64,000 nucleotides of DNA from Gordius sp. MW1 (Eukaryota > Nematomorpha > Gordioida > Gordea > Gordiidae), in assembly GCA_964036665.1 (NCBI GenBank), contig OZ038528.1, forward strand, positions 8,190,501 through 8,254,500, written 5' to 3'. The translations under genes were made by a program, and so were the position numbers. How positions within the stretch are numbered: position 1 is the stretch's first letter; each line of letters opens with the position of its first letter. Shown here piece by piece: positions 44,541 through 57,300 of the stretch. Under the pieces are notes generated by a model. That model saw nothing but the letters and a program-made list of their open reading frames with translations, had not been told where the DNA came from and did not search any database.

Positions 44541-46620
44541 CCAATTTTAACCCAAAAATATTTAGTCTCCAACTATCGCCCTAACGCAAGAGTTTGGGGC
44601 TTCAATATTTTTCATAAGCCGTGTATATATGTCAGGGATATTTTATTTTCTCAGGCACCACCATATTACATCGCGAGGGACCATGTCATAAGTTCTTTCC
44701 AAGTCGTCGATATATGTAGGTCTCTTCTCTTTTCGCCATATTTATCCAACATTTGTCTTAGTGCGATGATTGGGTCGATTGTAGATTTGCCGGACACAAA
44801 TCCCAATTGGTTAGCCGATATTTCCACCTCGCTTTCCAGCCTTGTTACTCAGATTCTTTCCATAAGCTTCAGGGAGTGGCAAGTTAACTTGATACCTTTG
44901 TGATTGCCACAGTCCTGAGGATCTCCTTTACCTTTAAATAAGGGTATAATCGTGCTTGCTTCCCATTGATTAGGAATTCGCTCTTCTACCAATATCTTGT
45001 TAAAGAGGTTCGTCATGGTGGTGACTCCTTCTTCACACATCCGAGCAAAGCTTCCATATGTCTTTCTTTTTGCATCTTTTCATTTGTGTCCTAACTTCAT
45101 CCCACTGAAAGAGTTTGACCATACTTATGTTTGCTCAATATCGGGAAGGGAATCTTTGTCATTTGCAATATTCATAAGTTTCTTAAAATATCCTTTCCAC
45201 CTTTCCATCACTTTTTCATTGGCTTGAATAAGGGTTGCTTCCCGTTTTTGAATATTTTAAGAACTGCGCCATCGCGACTTTTCTTCTTCTTGATCTTGGC
45301 CAACTTCTACTTAAGCCTATCGCCCTTTTGATTGAGTTTGTTTGCCATCTCGGTGTAGGCGGCAATCTTCGCTATTGCTACGGCCTTTATTGAGGCTCTT
45401 GCCTCTCTATACTCTTGATAATCCTCCGACTTTTGATTTATGCCACCGTCTATATATTTTCCTTCTTTCGATGAAATACCTTACCGATTGATCCCACCGC
45501 CATAGTTCCCTATTCATAGCTTTGCCTCCTTTGGTCTGTCCTAGAACACAAATCGCTGTTTCATTTATGTCTTTAGTTAGCGTTTCCTAATCGTCATCTA
45601 CTTCCCTTTGCAACTTCCTTGCATCCAAAAGTGAGGATACTTTTTGATGGGATTTTTCGTTCGTCGACGTATCCTTTAGCCTTTCGTAACGAATTCGAGG
45701 CTCACAGACCTTTCATTTTATATGAAATACTCTTCTATCAAGTTCCATAACAAGGGAACGATGTTGCCTGGCGATTTCTTTTTCCAGTATTACTTTGCAA
45801 TCCTTGATACTCCATAAGTCCTTTCGCCGTATGAGCAGATAGTCAATTTAACTAAAATATTTCCCACTTAACAGTATGATCTTCGCGTTTTTGAAAATAG
45901 GTGTTAACAATCGCCATGTCGTATGCTTGGGAGACTTGGAGAAGGTTTTCACTTTCTTTGTTCTTCAGACCATGCCAATTGCCTCCGTGATGAGCGTTGA
46001 ACGCCGCCCCAATGATTCGCCTTTCTTCCTCTGCGATTTCGTGTATTTCCTATTATAATAAATCTTAGAATATGTCTTTCTCTGATTCCATATAACAATT
46101 TGGGGAGCATACGCGCACAAAACGGTTAGGAGACCCCCTTGATATGGAATATTCGCCCACATTAGCCTGTTTAAACAACGCTTGACTTCCACGCCCTTGG
46201 AACGATTTGCTTATAACGATACCTACCCCGTTTCTACCGTTAGGTGACCCACTGTAGAATAGTTTGTATCCTTCTCCTAACCCCAGCTTTAATTCCGTTC
46301 CACCTCGTCCCTTGTAGGCAAGCGATGTGTACCTTTCTTCTTTTTAGCATTTATACGACCTCGATACTCTTCTTCGTCAACGTTCCCACATTCCAGCATG
46401 TTATTCGCATCCTTTCCACAACTAATTTCCTTAACCGCCTTCGTTGTGCGTTGGGCAGTAATCCTAGTGTATTTCTCACATTGCAACGGCGGGGTATGCA
46501 GTGCGCGTCGTTTGTGGAGGATGCACTAGCTTTCTGTTGGAAATCTAGTTTAAAACTATCATGATTTTGGAGTTGGTTTTTATAGCTGGTTTCCAACCTC
46601 ATGCCAACCCTTTTTGCACC
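44541..46620 (-). pseudogene. RTE-type LINE, endonuclease and reverse transcriptase N-terminal part
   Basis: Read on the minus strand from about 46600: MRITCWNVGTLTKKS (start of the AP-endonuclease domain), CLQGTRWNGIKAG, LTVLCAYAPQ, and far downstream RIPNQWEASTIIPLFKGKGD and GNHKGIKLTCHSLKLMERI (reverse transcriptase fingers), QLGFVSGKSTIDPI and LERTYDMVPRDVIWWCL. Order and spacing follow RTE/BovB-like LINEs. Many frameshifts and stops show it is dead. The catalytic box follows at 42130-42587 across the inserted field B. Confidence 0.85.
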
Positions 46621-48031
46621 TGGACTTGGGACAGTCGTAGGTAGTGTTTTTATGTATTTTTTAAATATAGTTAAAAAAAATAAATTGGATCATTTAACTT
46701 GAAAAATCTAGATAAATTAATTTAGTTGTTAAATTTAAAATATTAACATTATTTGTAGGCAAGAAACGGCTTTTATTATTTGCATATTATTTGTCTTTAC
46801 TTTTAAAAATATTTATTTAGTCTATTAAATAATAGTCTCAAATAATAGTTTCAATTCCTATTGCTTTATAGTTTTTTTATTAATATATTTGTTTATATTT
46901 TACTCACATGAGTCATGATGACAACCTGATTTACGAACTTATATAACGGTATCGACTCTACAATAATAAAGTCGTTTATTATCATTTTTATGTATAATCA
47001 AAGTCAATTTCTCTTCCAATTTTTGTTTTTTAGCTGTCCATGGGCGTAGCCAGGTTTTGGATTAGGGGGGGGGGGGGGGTGTGAAACGTTTGAAAGTTCA
47101 ATTAGGGGGGGGGGGGGGTGGGGGAAGGAGGCAAAACTTAAATTTTTTTAATCTTTAAAGGTTTTGGCATTGAAAAAATTTTTTTTTCGTCATCCAATAA
47201 GCTGTTTTTACAAGGTAAGTTACAACGAGGAATGGCTCCCATTAACCCCTACCCAACACCTTGACACCTATTTTTTGTAAAAATAATTTGACAAGTTTAA
47301 TTGTAAATTTATTTTTTGCCTCCTCCCCCTTCCTTGTATTTCGTCCCCCCCCTTCTCCCCCTACCGTCCTTTAGATTGCACAGCAAATGCGTTAAGTTTA
47401 TACGGAATATGGAAGAGTCTTGTATGAAAATTACCCCAGATCCAGAACTACGCACAAGTGAAGGACATAATAACGGGTTTGGGGGCAGAGCTCCCAACGA
47501 GGTCCAAGGGCCGAGCCCCTGGCTAGGTCCGGAGAACCTAATTTATATAATTAGATAGATATGTAAAAAATAAATAAGACAAGGTTTAAATAATAATATT
47601 CAATTTGAAATGCCCTGGTTTTTAAAAAATTATTGACCTTTGGTTACCTAACCTAAAAATTTAGGCTATAAATATTAATTAACTTAATATCTTTAAGGTT
47701 AATTTTACGCTCAAACTTAAGCTTTAGGCTTGTGTATAATTTTGACCGTTTCGAGCTTAAACCTTGAAGCATAGGTTAACGTTTTAAAAAGACCTTAGAG
47801 TTGTTTAAAAACCCTGACCTATTAGGTCGACAAAACAAAACCTGAGTTTTTACCATAATTAAAGATATAATCATGCCACCTTGTTATTTCGAATAGATTT
47901 CCAAATTAATGTCCTAAGAACATTGTCAAATATTTTTTAAACTCATCAAACACATGTGCAAATCCCCTTCTTTTTCCTTAAACGTTAATTTTAATCTACC
48001 AACTCTGTTCACTGCAGCTTCTGTCGACCAC
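46621..48031. other. Intergenic region with repeat fragments
   Basis: Contains one terminus CATGGGCGTAGCCAGG at about 47039 with long G runs but no matching right end, and a block at 47640-47835 ('ttaggctataaat', 'gacctattaggtcgacaaaa') related to 30930-31095 in BTBD9 intron 4. No gene seen. Confidence 0.5.
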
Positions 48032-48198
48032 CATGGGCGAAGCCAGCTTTGTAATAAGAAGGGGCAAAAATGAATTAGGGAGGGCAAAATGATAATTTTT
48101 TGATTTTTAACCATAATTTTAATGAATTTTAACAAATTTTTGGGTTTAGAGGGGGGCAGCTGCCCCTATCTACCCCCCCCCCCCTGGCTACGCCCATG
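48032..48198. mobile_element. hAT-like MITE, GGGCG(T/A)AGCCAG family, 167 bp
   Basis: Starts CATGGGCGAAGCCAG, ends CCTGGCTACGCCCATG. The flanks TCGACCAC at 48024-48031 and 48199-48206 are identical 8-bp target duplications. Confidence 0.9.
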
Positions 48199-48315
48199 TC
48201 GACCACTCTTGAAAAATCCAAATTGATTATCTCGAATTTTCACCAAATTTGGAAGCCCTTTTTTCATCTTTTCTACACTGTAAATGTGTGACTAATGAGC
48301 TTTATCCTTCTATAG

Positions 48316-49862
48316 CAAAGGTCATATTTGTTTAAATTCTGCTCGAATTCGGCCTGGTTCGATCGCGAGCCCGCAATCCATTATTGCTGTGCGCCCGACA
48401 TGCACGATATTGGAGCTGTATGCCCGGTCCGAAATGATGATTAATCAAAAATTTCGCTGTGATTTTAATGATTTTTCCAAAATTTTTAAATTTATTTCTC
48501 GATTATTTAAGATAAGAAATACGATCATCATTTATTAAAAAATCAATAAAAAAGTGACAAAATTAAACTTCAAACAAGATAATACACTTAAAAAATTTCT
48601 ATTATCTATATGTCCAGTGGCCAAAATAAGGGGGGGGGGGCGAAACGGGAAATTCCCCCCCCCTCGGCAAAAATATGATTAATAACTAAATTGAATGGGT
48701 TAAAATATTATAGTTTGGTTGCAAAGACTTTAAGACACTTATTACTAGAAACATAATATATACATTTATTTTTTTTGATTTAATTTTTGACAAAATGCAT
48801 TGTAAAATTTCTGAATATGATTGTGAAAATTGCTATGAAAAAAAAACTTGTTTGAACATTTATTTCGTAAAAACATTAGTTTGTCCCAGGAAGCAGATAA
48901 CCAAGCGATTATGTTTAATATAGTGATTAATTTCTATGGTTTATTTTTTAAGTTGTTATTTGAGCATATACAAACAAAACTTATGCATTCTAGAATCTAG
49001 ATGATACCCTGTATTTGTTCAAAGATATAGACATCTGTAGTTATAAACAATGAGTGGCGTAGCCAAGGCCCCCCCCTAGCAAAAATTAAAATTGACGTAA
49101 ATAAAACATTATATGAGTTAAAAATATTTAGTCAGTTAAAAAAATTTATTTATAAATACCTTAAAAGATTTATACTTATTTTTAAATTAAATTTTTGGCA
49201 AAAAATTTTAACCACATTTTTTTCTTCTTAACACCACGTGCATCAATGATCGTAGTTTTTCCATAATCAAGAGATTAAAAGCTTAAAAAATAGGATGTCA
49301 AGACATCGATGGAATGAATTAATATTAATGAATCATAGATAATTCTCATACTTCAGGTGAAATCTCTAAATGACAATCGCTGGGCAAATGAAAACAAATG
49401 AAAATTTTTTATGATGTTCCTCATATTAATACCTTTATCATTTATTTGTCAAAAAATTTTTGCTAGAATCCATCACGGTTTGATAACTAAATTGCCCGCC
49501 AAGGCCAGCCCAAATCTTTAATTGCATTTTCACTAATGCTCCGAACAGCCGGGCCCAAAATGACGATTTTAAATTTTAAGAATTAATTTTGTCTTATTTA
49601 GGATTATTTTTGATCTAATTCTAGAATTTTTATAAATAAAAAGGTGACAAAACAATAGTAAACTATATAAAAGATCTCATTATGGTGCCCGCCCAGGCCT
49701 ACTTAAAAATCTCAATTAGGAACGGTAGCCTGCCCGACCTCCTGGGCCCAGCAGCGAGTCCGACTTTTTTGTTGTTTAATTTTTACTTTTAATTACAAAT
49801 AAAATGGGGGGGATTTTTTGCCAGATTTCCCCCCTAGTGAAAATCCTGGCTACGCGCCTGGT
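48316..49862. mobile_element. CCCG-rich hAT-like repeats, composite block
   Basis: 'caaaggtcatatttgtttaa' at 48316 resembles the left end of the element at 19997. From about 49050 ('ggcgtagccaaggccccccc') to 49862 ('aatcctggctacgcgcctgg') there are inverse termini bracketing a region with 'aaattgcccgccaaggccag', 'atggtgcccgcccaggccta' and 'tgcccgacctcctgggccca'. The same series recurs at 55689-57420. No coding frames. Confidence 0.55.
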
Positions 49863-50363
49863 AAAACATAACCAAATTCCTTTATATTTTTTATAATAGA
49901 ATAAGGTTTTATTGATTAAAAGGCATACACAAAAAAATGTTAATAACATTAAAGCTATTTTAACCTCTAAAAAAAGGTATGACTTGCCCTAAAAATGTAA
50001 GATTTCTGTTATTTTACTCATTTTGTGGAAAACTTATATTAAAATTTTCAAACCTTTTCTATAATATATATACATCTAAAAAATAAGTTTTAACAAGTAA
50101 TTAAAAAAATAATTTTTTGTTTTTTATAACGCGGTTTAATCTTTTATGGTTATTCTATTCTCCTATAAATTGTGGGCCATATTAGGCCAGCTAAAATAGT
50201 TTAAAAAACTACAGCATTAGACCTAAATCATTTAATAATGGATCTATAATCACATCCGAATTATAAATCAATAAATATAAATATTTGGAAATGTTTATTG
50301 ACCACATATCTAATTAAGTTCGGATAAATTTTCTCAAGAATTTTCAATCCGTTTATATAAATG

Positions 50364-50574
50364 AAATGTCATTGTTTAAAGTTGGTGTATTTGGATTGAT
50401 AGCGTAGGTAGAGGGAAAATGGAACGCGATAGCCTTCATCTCTCCTTTTTTATTTTTATTATTTTTTCCCCTGACAATGGGCTTTTACAGCCAGAAATAT
50501 CGCGTTCCATTTCCCTCTACCTACGCTATCAATCCAAATACACCGACTTTAAACAATGACATTTATAATTATAT
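50364..50574. mobile_element. Long-stem hairpin element, 64-bp arms
   Basis: 'aatgtcattgtttaaagt' to 'ggaacgcgata' (50365-50434) is repeated in inverse at 50507-50573 around a spacer of about 75 bp. Arms are nearly identical. No target duplication identified. Confidence 0.75.
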
Positions 50575-50945
50575 ATTTTTACTTCTTTTTTGAAGTTGCT
50601 TATATTTGTCCAACATCGCATAAAACAGTATCATTAACGATTATTAATAAACCTTTAAAAATTAAAATAATATAAATTTGCTATTAATTTATTTCACTCT
50701 CGGGTTCATATGAACTAATGCGACCCCACTGGCTGAGCTAGCAATTTCTGCTACACAATTCTTGTACGTTTAATATTAAATTTAGTTTGAATAATGAAAA
50801 TGGCTACAAAATTTATTATATTTTGGCTAGGCAAGTTAATCAAATGAATTTAATTAGGTCATCATTAAATTATGGGCATGAGGCTGAGTCCAGGTTTAAT
50901 ATACTAAGCCTGTGAGATATAAAAGTCAACGTCAAATCTATTACC

Positions 50946-51090
50946 CATGGGCGTAGCCAGGGGGTTTACGAAATTTTTTTTTCAGTGCAAAAACTTTAAA
51001 AAATTAAAAAAATTTATGTTTTGCCCCCCTTTAATTGAACTTTTAAACGTTTTGCCCCCCCCCCTAATCCAAAACCTGGCTACGCCCATG
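50946..51090. mobile_element. hAT-like MITE, GGGCGTAGCCAGG family, 145 bp
   Basis: Ends CATGGGCGTAGCCAGG and CCTGGCTACGCCCATG; flanks CTATTACC at 50938-50945 and 51091-51098 are identical. It lies 300 bp upstream of the Dok-like start codon. Confidence 0.9.
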
Positions 51091-51389
51091 CTATTACCTC
51101 TAAAAAGATCTAAGGTGATTTTCCTCTTATCACCCAGGATAGTTAAATCACATATAGCAGAGATTCCTAAATCATAATAATACCATCTGTCGAAATTTTA
51201 CCGTCAAATGTTCCCAAGCTTAAGATATGCAAATACAATGTTTGGCCATCTGCATAAGGACGCCATGCAAATCAGCCACTCCTATTTTTGTAATAATGCA
51301 GTATTAACATTGATAGCCGTTTAAGATCATAATCGTATATGTTTCGAGTGTTTATAAGCTAATAGTATTTTCCATACTACTAATTATTT

Positions 51390-54300
51390 ATGCAATTCAA
51401 GGAAATATTTTTGCATCCAAAAACAAGTCCGCCTCTTAAACTTTGGAGGAGAAATCAGGTGAATTTATTGTGCATGTGAATATTTATTATTATTAATTGA
51501 TATATCTATGGACGATATTGATTTATATTAATTATTAATGCAAATTATTGCGAATTTTACAATTTTGTTGCTGTTTTGGTAAATTACAATTAGAATTTAT
51601 ATATATTTGTGTAAAATAATTATTCATTTAATAAAGTATGTTAAATTTTTAGTGGGAGGAGTGCAATTGCTTAGGAATAAGAAAATCACCTGTGGCGGGT
51701 AATTATGAAGCAATTTAAAGAACTTTTACAGGATTTGATAATATACATAGCTAAAATATTTATTCTTCAACATACGTATCTCAATTTATTTTAAAAAATT
51801 GGCTCTGAGCTGGTTTTAGTGTTGAACAAAATTAACGTTGTTTTATTCCAAATGACCCGAAATTTATATTAAATTTCATCTTAAATGAATAATTTTACTT
51901 CTAATTTTCTATTTCCCCTCCAATTCGACTCCATCATAGAATTCATAATTGTCACTACTAATCTGTAATACATGGAAACACGTTTATTTATTAATAATGG
52001 TTTTGCAACTTCTTTATAGCTGTAATTTGGGCCCATATATACTTTATAACATTTTAATCGCCACACTTCATTTTATGACTTGTGATGTGATCAGAAATTG
52101 GTTAAAAACGGTTCACAAATGCACATGGGCGTAGCCAGGGGGTGGCAGGGAGGGGCGGCTGCCCCCCTCTAAATTCAAAAATTCCTTAAAAAGTATAGTT
52201 ATAGCTAAAATTTTAACATTTTGCTCTTTCGAAAATCATTATTGCCCCCTCCAATTCCAATCCTGGCTACCCCCATGCACATGCATATCTCTAATGAGTT
52301 ACAAAATATTTCTATATTCGATATCACACTCATTTTTGCACAATTATATTCTTGACAATTAATAAGTGTTGTAAAATGATTAGTCGCTCTTTAGTTCAAC
52401 TAAATTTAACGGCCCGGCCCATTAAACAGAAATGGACCAAAAGCCTCGGGTCTGTTTCTTAAATTTCGGATCCAGAGGGACTAAGGAACAGACCAAAAAT
52501 TTTTGTTTAAACAAAGGTAAACTAATTGAAACCCAGTTTTTTTACAAAACTACAATTAAACAAATCAATTAGTATATATTTACTGTATAAAAATATATGT
52601 AAATTAAATGATATAAACAAAATTATTCGTTGTTACATTTTTCAAATTATTTAGCTTAGAGCATAATTAAAAGTGTTACCAGATTAAACATTTTATTGAT
52701 TTTTTATTAATATATAATTGTTACCTAGGAAATTTAAGTTTTAGCAAACTAAATAAAATGTTTAATAGTTTGCTCAAAAGCCTGATGCAATGCCATGAGG
52801 GAAATTTTAATAAGTGTGATGGATGGGGAAAGTCACTTTTTATCAATCCGACTCCGACCCGACCTGAAAACATAAAAAAAATTTAACCCGAACCCGGCCC
52901 AAAGGCATTTAAAAACTTTCAACCGAACCCGACCCGGAAAGCGTTTAAATCTATTTAACCGAATCCTTCTCGAATGCGTTTCAAATTTTGGTATCCGACG
53001 CGAGAGTAAGATAAATTGCGGTGTAAAATTAATCGACAATTAAAGTGCGATTTGTGAAACTAATTAATACCACAGATTTTAACTAGTATATTTATTTGAA
53101 TAATTTATTATAGTGATGTATAAATATTCGGGTCGCAACCTCATCCTTTTCTCTTCCAAATTTCGTTTTTAATACATATAATACAATATAATTGATTTGA
53201 AATATAGAGTTTCCAAATAAACCATTTAATAAGTTTAAATGTGCTTTTATGTTGATTTATGAATATAAATTTATCTTGAATTAATAATGAACTACCACTT
53301 TACACTATTTAAACAAAATGAATGATCTTAATTATATATTTTGATATTAATTCAAAATATTCTACATGACATCATCAATTTAAAAGATATGTCCCCTATA
53401 CTTTGCAATATAAGATTCATATCATAACCTTTGGCCCGACTCCTTAAAAATTTTCAACTTGGGGTCAACAGTGCAGGTTTCTAGTTGAGATATATTGGCG
53501 GGCACTGTTAAATAAATATCGCTTAAAACACTTAAGAATTAAAATATTATAAATTAAAAATGATTTTTATTTAGATACTTAAAGGTTCCCAAAAGGAATA
53601 TGTATTTAATAAATTTAAAGGAAAAATTATAGTCTCAATTTTAAAATATGTATGAGCAACATACGAAGTTTTTAGTTGTAAAATAATTTGGTTATCCTTA
53701 TTAACTATAAAAATATCTACTTACAACAATTTGATTTGCATCACTAATGGCATCATTTTGTATATTTATTTTATCATTTTTTTAATATATAATGTAGATA
53801 TAGTAAAAATATTCAAATGTTGGCAAATGCATAATGAAATATAACAAAAGCTGTTTGTTTGACAACATAAAGAAAAGAGTAGATAGAAGAATTAAAAAAA
53901 ACATCTACAAACTGAAATTGATGTTCCCCATTTCCTCATCGTTTGTAAATGAGGAACGGTTTTTGTTATCATTTTATCAGCCCTCTTTGCTTGATAAAGA
54001 GGGGGGTGTGGTGGGGAACGGAATGCTTTTTGCATAACTATAAAATGGGATGCTATATGGACGGCCACACAGATTTTTGGCACATTAGTCATCATTAGCA
54101 TCATGCTAAATAAAACATTTTGGAATCATTTTTTATACAATTTAAAGCACGCATTTACATTCATCAGCTTTCCATTTAGAGACGCATTCAAATTTCCACA
54201 TAAATTCCACGTTTAGTCTTCTTTCACGGTATATTTCCTTTTCAATTAAATTATGATATAATATTTCTTACTCAATCGATAGGAGAAAATCAGCCAGGGA

Positions 54301-57300
54301 GTCTAAATACCTTTATAATCCTTTGCTGACCCTGGGTCATATTTTTACACCTTTAATTTAGATAACGTTTATTATTTATTTTATTAACAGTAATTTTTTT
54401 ACGTTCAAGAATATTTCCTGATTTTAAAATACACCATTTAATTGTAAAAACATTAATAAAATTTATGAAATCATAAATTCTTCGTATGTATTTATAGTTT
54501 ATATGATTCAAAAAAAATGAGACCTATTTTATAAAAAAAATCCAGTCAACCCATGCTATGGCGAAATCTTAACATTGAATCGTATTAACAATAGTTTAGT
54601 CTAAAAAAGTAGTTTTTATATATAGTTTTTTTAATGTCAAGCACAAAGCCAAAGTGACACTTTTTGGCAAAGCAACCGTATGATCCATGTTGCCTTAGAC
54701 ATATTTTTAGTTATTAATTCCCAATTTTTTTAAATAAATAAGACAAAACAATTTTAATAAAGAGGGTCATCATGCCCACATTTGGACGCCATTATTCAAA
54801 AATATCTCTAGTAGTCCCTACCTAACTCTACCAATGACACAAATTTACGAGAATTAAATTTTAATTAAATGACCGCTGTTTTTATTAGGAAGATAAGTGA
54901 TATGAAGTCATAGTATGTACAAAACGCTTTTTCATCGCATTGCTTATTTGAGATTAATGGGAACGGAAAGGCGATAACAAATTCTGTGAAAAAGTCGTTT
55001 AGCTTTACATAATAAGTTAAAAACATAATTTTTTTATTCACTTAAATCAAATTAGGTTTTAATTTTAGGTCGATGCTGAAATTATTAGAAAATATTTTGA
55101 AATGATGTTTATAATCAATTTTACTTAGTGCCTTGAATTTGGAGCATAAATATAGCTTTTATTTTTTATTAGGAGTAATATAATTGAAATTATTATTCAA
55201 AAAAATAATTTTTTTTTTCACTAAACGGGTTATTATTTGATAGATTACGTTACGTTCTATTTCTACCCACTATCTGACAGTCAACAAATATCAACTTCCA
55301 CAAGAGATAATGACAGCTTTAATAACTTTAGAAAATGCCAAATCGTCGAGGACGTTAAAGACGAACATTTTTACGGCTTGGAATTAGCTCGTGAGTTATT
55401 AAATTTTAATAAGATTATAATGAATATAAATTTTAAGCTAATGTTTTGGTACCCTGACATTTTGTTTTGAACGCATTTGATTTTAAAGGTGAAGCAGTAC
55501 ATAACTCAATCTAATACCTTTAATCATATAGTTAAAATTATCTACAAATTTATATTATTATTCGACAGTCATCAGTAAAATACATAATTCCATCTTAAGA
55601 AAATTGATTGCCATCATAATATTGATCTCTTGAAAAACTATAAAACATAATTAACACGAACTAAAATTTAATCATAGCCTTTAAGGACCCCCCCCCCCCC
55701 CCCCCAATTAGGACAAATCTTAATTTTTTTATTAAATAAAATATTAAACGAATTAGAAGTAGCTGGATAAAAGATTAAGACACTTATAAATACCTCCAAA
55801 GGTTATATATTTACTTTTAAATTTTTGAATTATAATTCGGCAAAAAGGTTTAACCCCTTAATTTTTTATAAATTCACTTGTTCGCTTGCCAAGAAAAAAA
55901 GATGAATAGGCATTTCCCCACCACCTCGCCTTCCCACACCTATAAGTAGGAAATTTATAATAGGGATAGTTTTTTTGACAATCTGAATACTAGAATTTTA
56001 TTTCATATTTTACTAAATTTTTCAGCTATACATTGTTAATATACAAACAATTGTAAAAAAGAATCTTGACGTTCAACTCATTCCACTAGATAACATTGCA
56101 ACTGAAAAAATCTATAAAAATCAGTGTTGAATTATTTAGATCAAAATTAAAAAAAACCTTGGTTTGCAAAGTGGCAAATTTTCGTAGTAATATATTAACT
56201 GAATCCATTGAGGTTTATTATAAATTAACAATATTAATCCCTCTTGATTCCTTCATTAATAAATAAATCAACGGTTATAATAAAAATATTATAACTAACT
56301 TTCAAATCTTATTCTGGCAAAATCCGTCAGCTATTGTGTCAGAAGATTTTCAGAAAAATTTCTGGCCAAATTTTAGTCAAGTGATTTAAATGACACAAAC
56401 ATCAGCATAAAATTTACATTGATTGGCATATGGTTTGTTTTAAATTCAAAGACCTGTAAGTAATCCTAAGAATGTTCTTGACACCCTAACAGCTTTTAAA
56501 TTATATTTAAACCATTGCCTAATATAACCACATCTTTTTGTCTTCCCACCTCATCACATGCCTCAATGAGCGAAGTTTTTCCATACTCAGGACCAGGAGG
56601 TTTATTTATAAGTAGTTTGCCAAGCTATCAATTACACGAATTGGCATTATTAACAAATCATCGGAAATGTACCATCTTATTAAAATCCTAGATATACAAT
56701 GGCTGGAAAAAAGAAAAATCAGTGATTATTTTATTATAACGTTCTACATTTTATACACAGAATTTATACCTTTATAATAGGCATGGGAGTAGCCAAGGGG
56801 GACAGGGAGGGGCGATTGCTCCCCCCTCTAAATCCAATAATTTGTTGAAATTTTTTATAATTATGGCTAAAGTTTCATGTAATGTTCATTTTGCCCCCTC
56901 TAATTCCAATGCTGGATAGGTCAATGATAATAGGTTATATTTGTCTAGATTTTTTTGCCATAACCCGGCCACCCGCTAAATTGTCCGCCAGGGCCAGCCC
57001 TACCCCTCTTAAGAGTCCGCCCGGCCATGCCCAGAGCCACACGAAATGCCCAGCTCAAAATCAAAATTTTTTAATGTTTAGCATTAATTTTTTTTCATAT
57101 TTTTATAAGATTTTTGATCCAATTCTCTATTTTTTGGATAAGAACTAAGATTAATTATTATTAATATTATATAATCAACTAAAAATGTGAAAATTAAGTC
57201 CAAATTGCCTTAATCTTGTTAAAGTACCAGCCGGGGCCTACCTGCAAATCCAAATTTACGACAATTGCCTGCCCGGCCCCTAAACCGAGCGGGCCCGGCA

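Noticed and set aside
53834-54037. 67-codon open frame in Dok-like intron 2
   Set aside because: The phase needed between exons 2 and 3 is already satisfied, the composition is Lys/Ile-rich low complexity, and no domain is seen.
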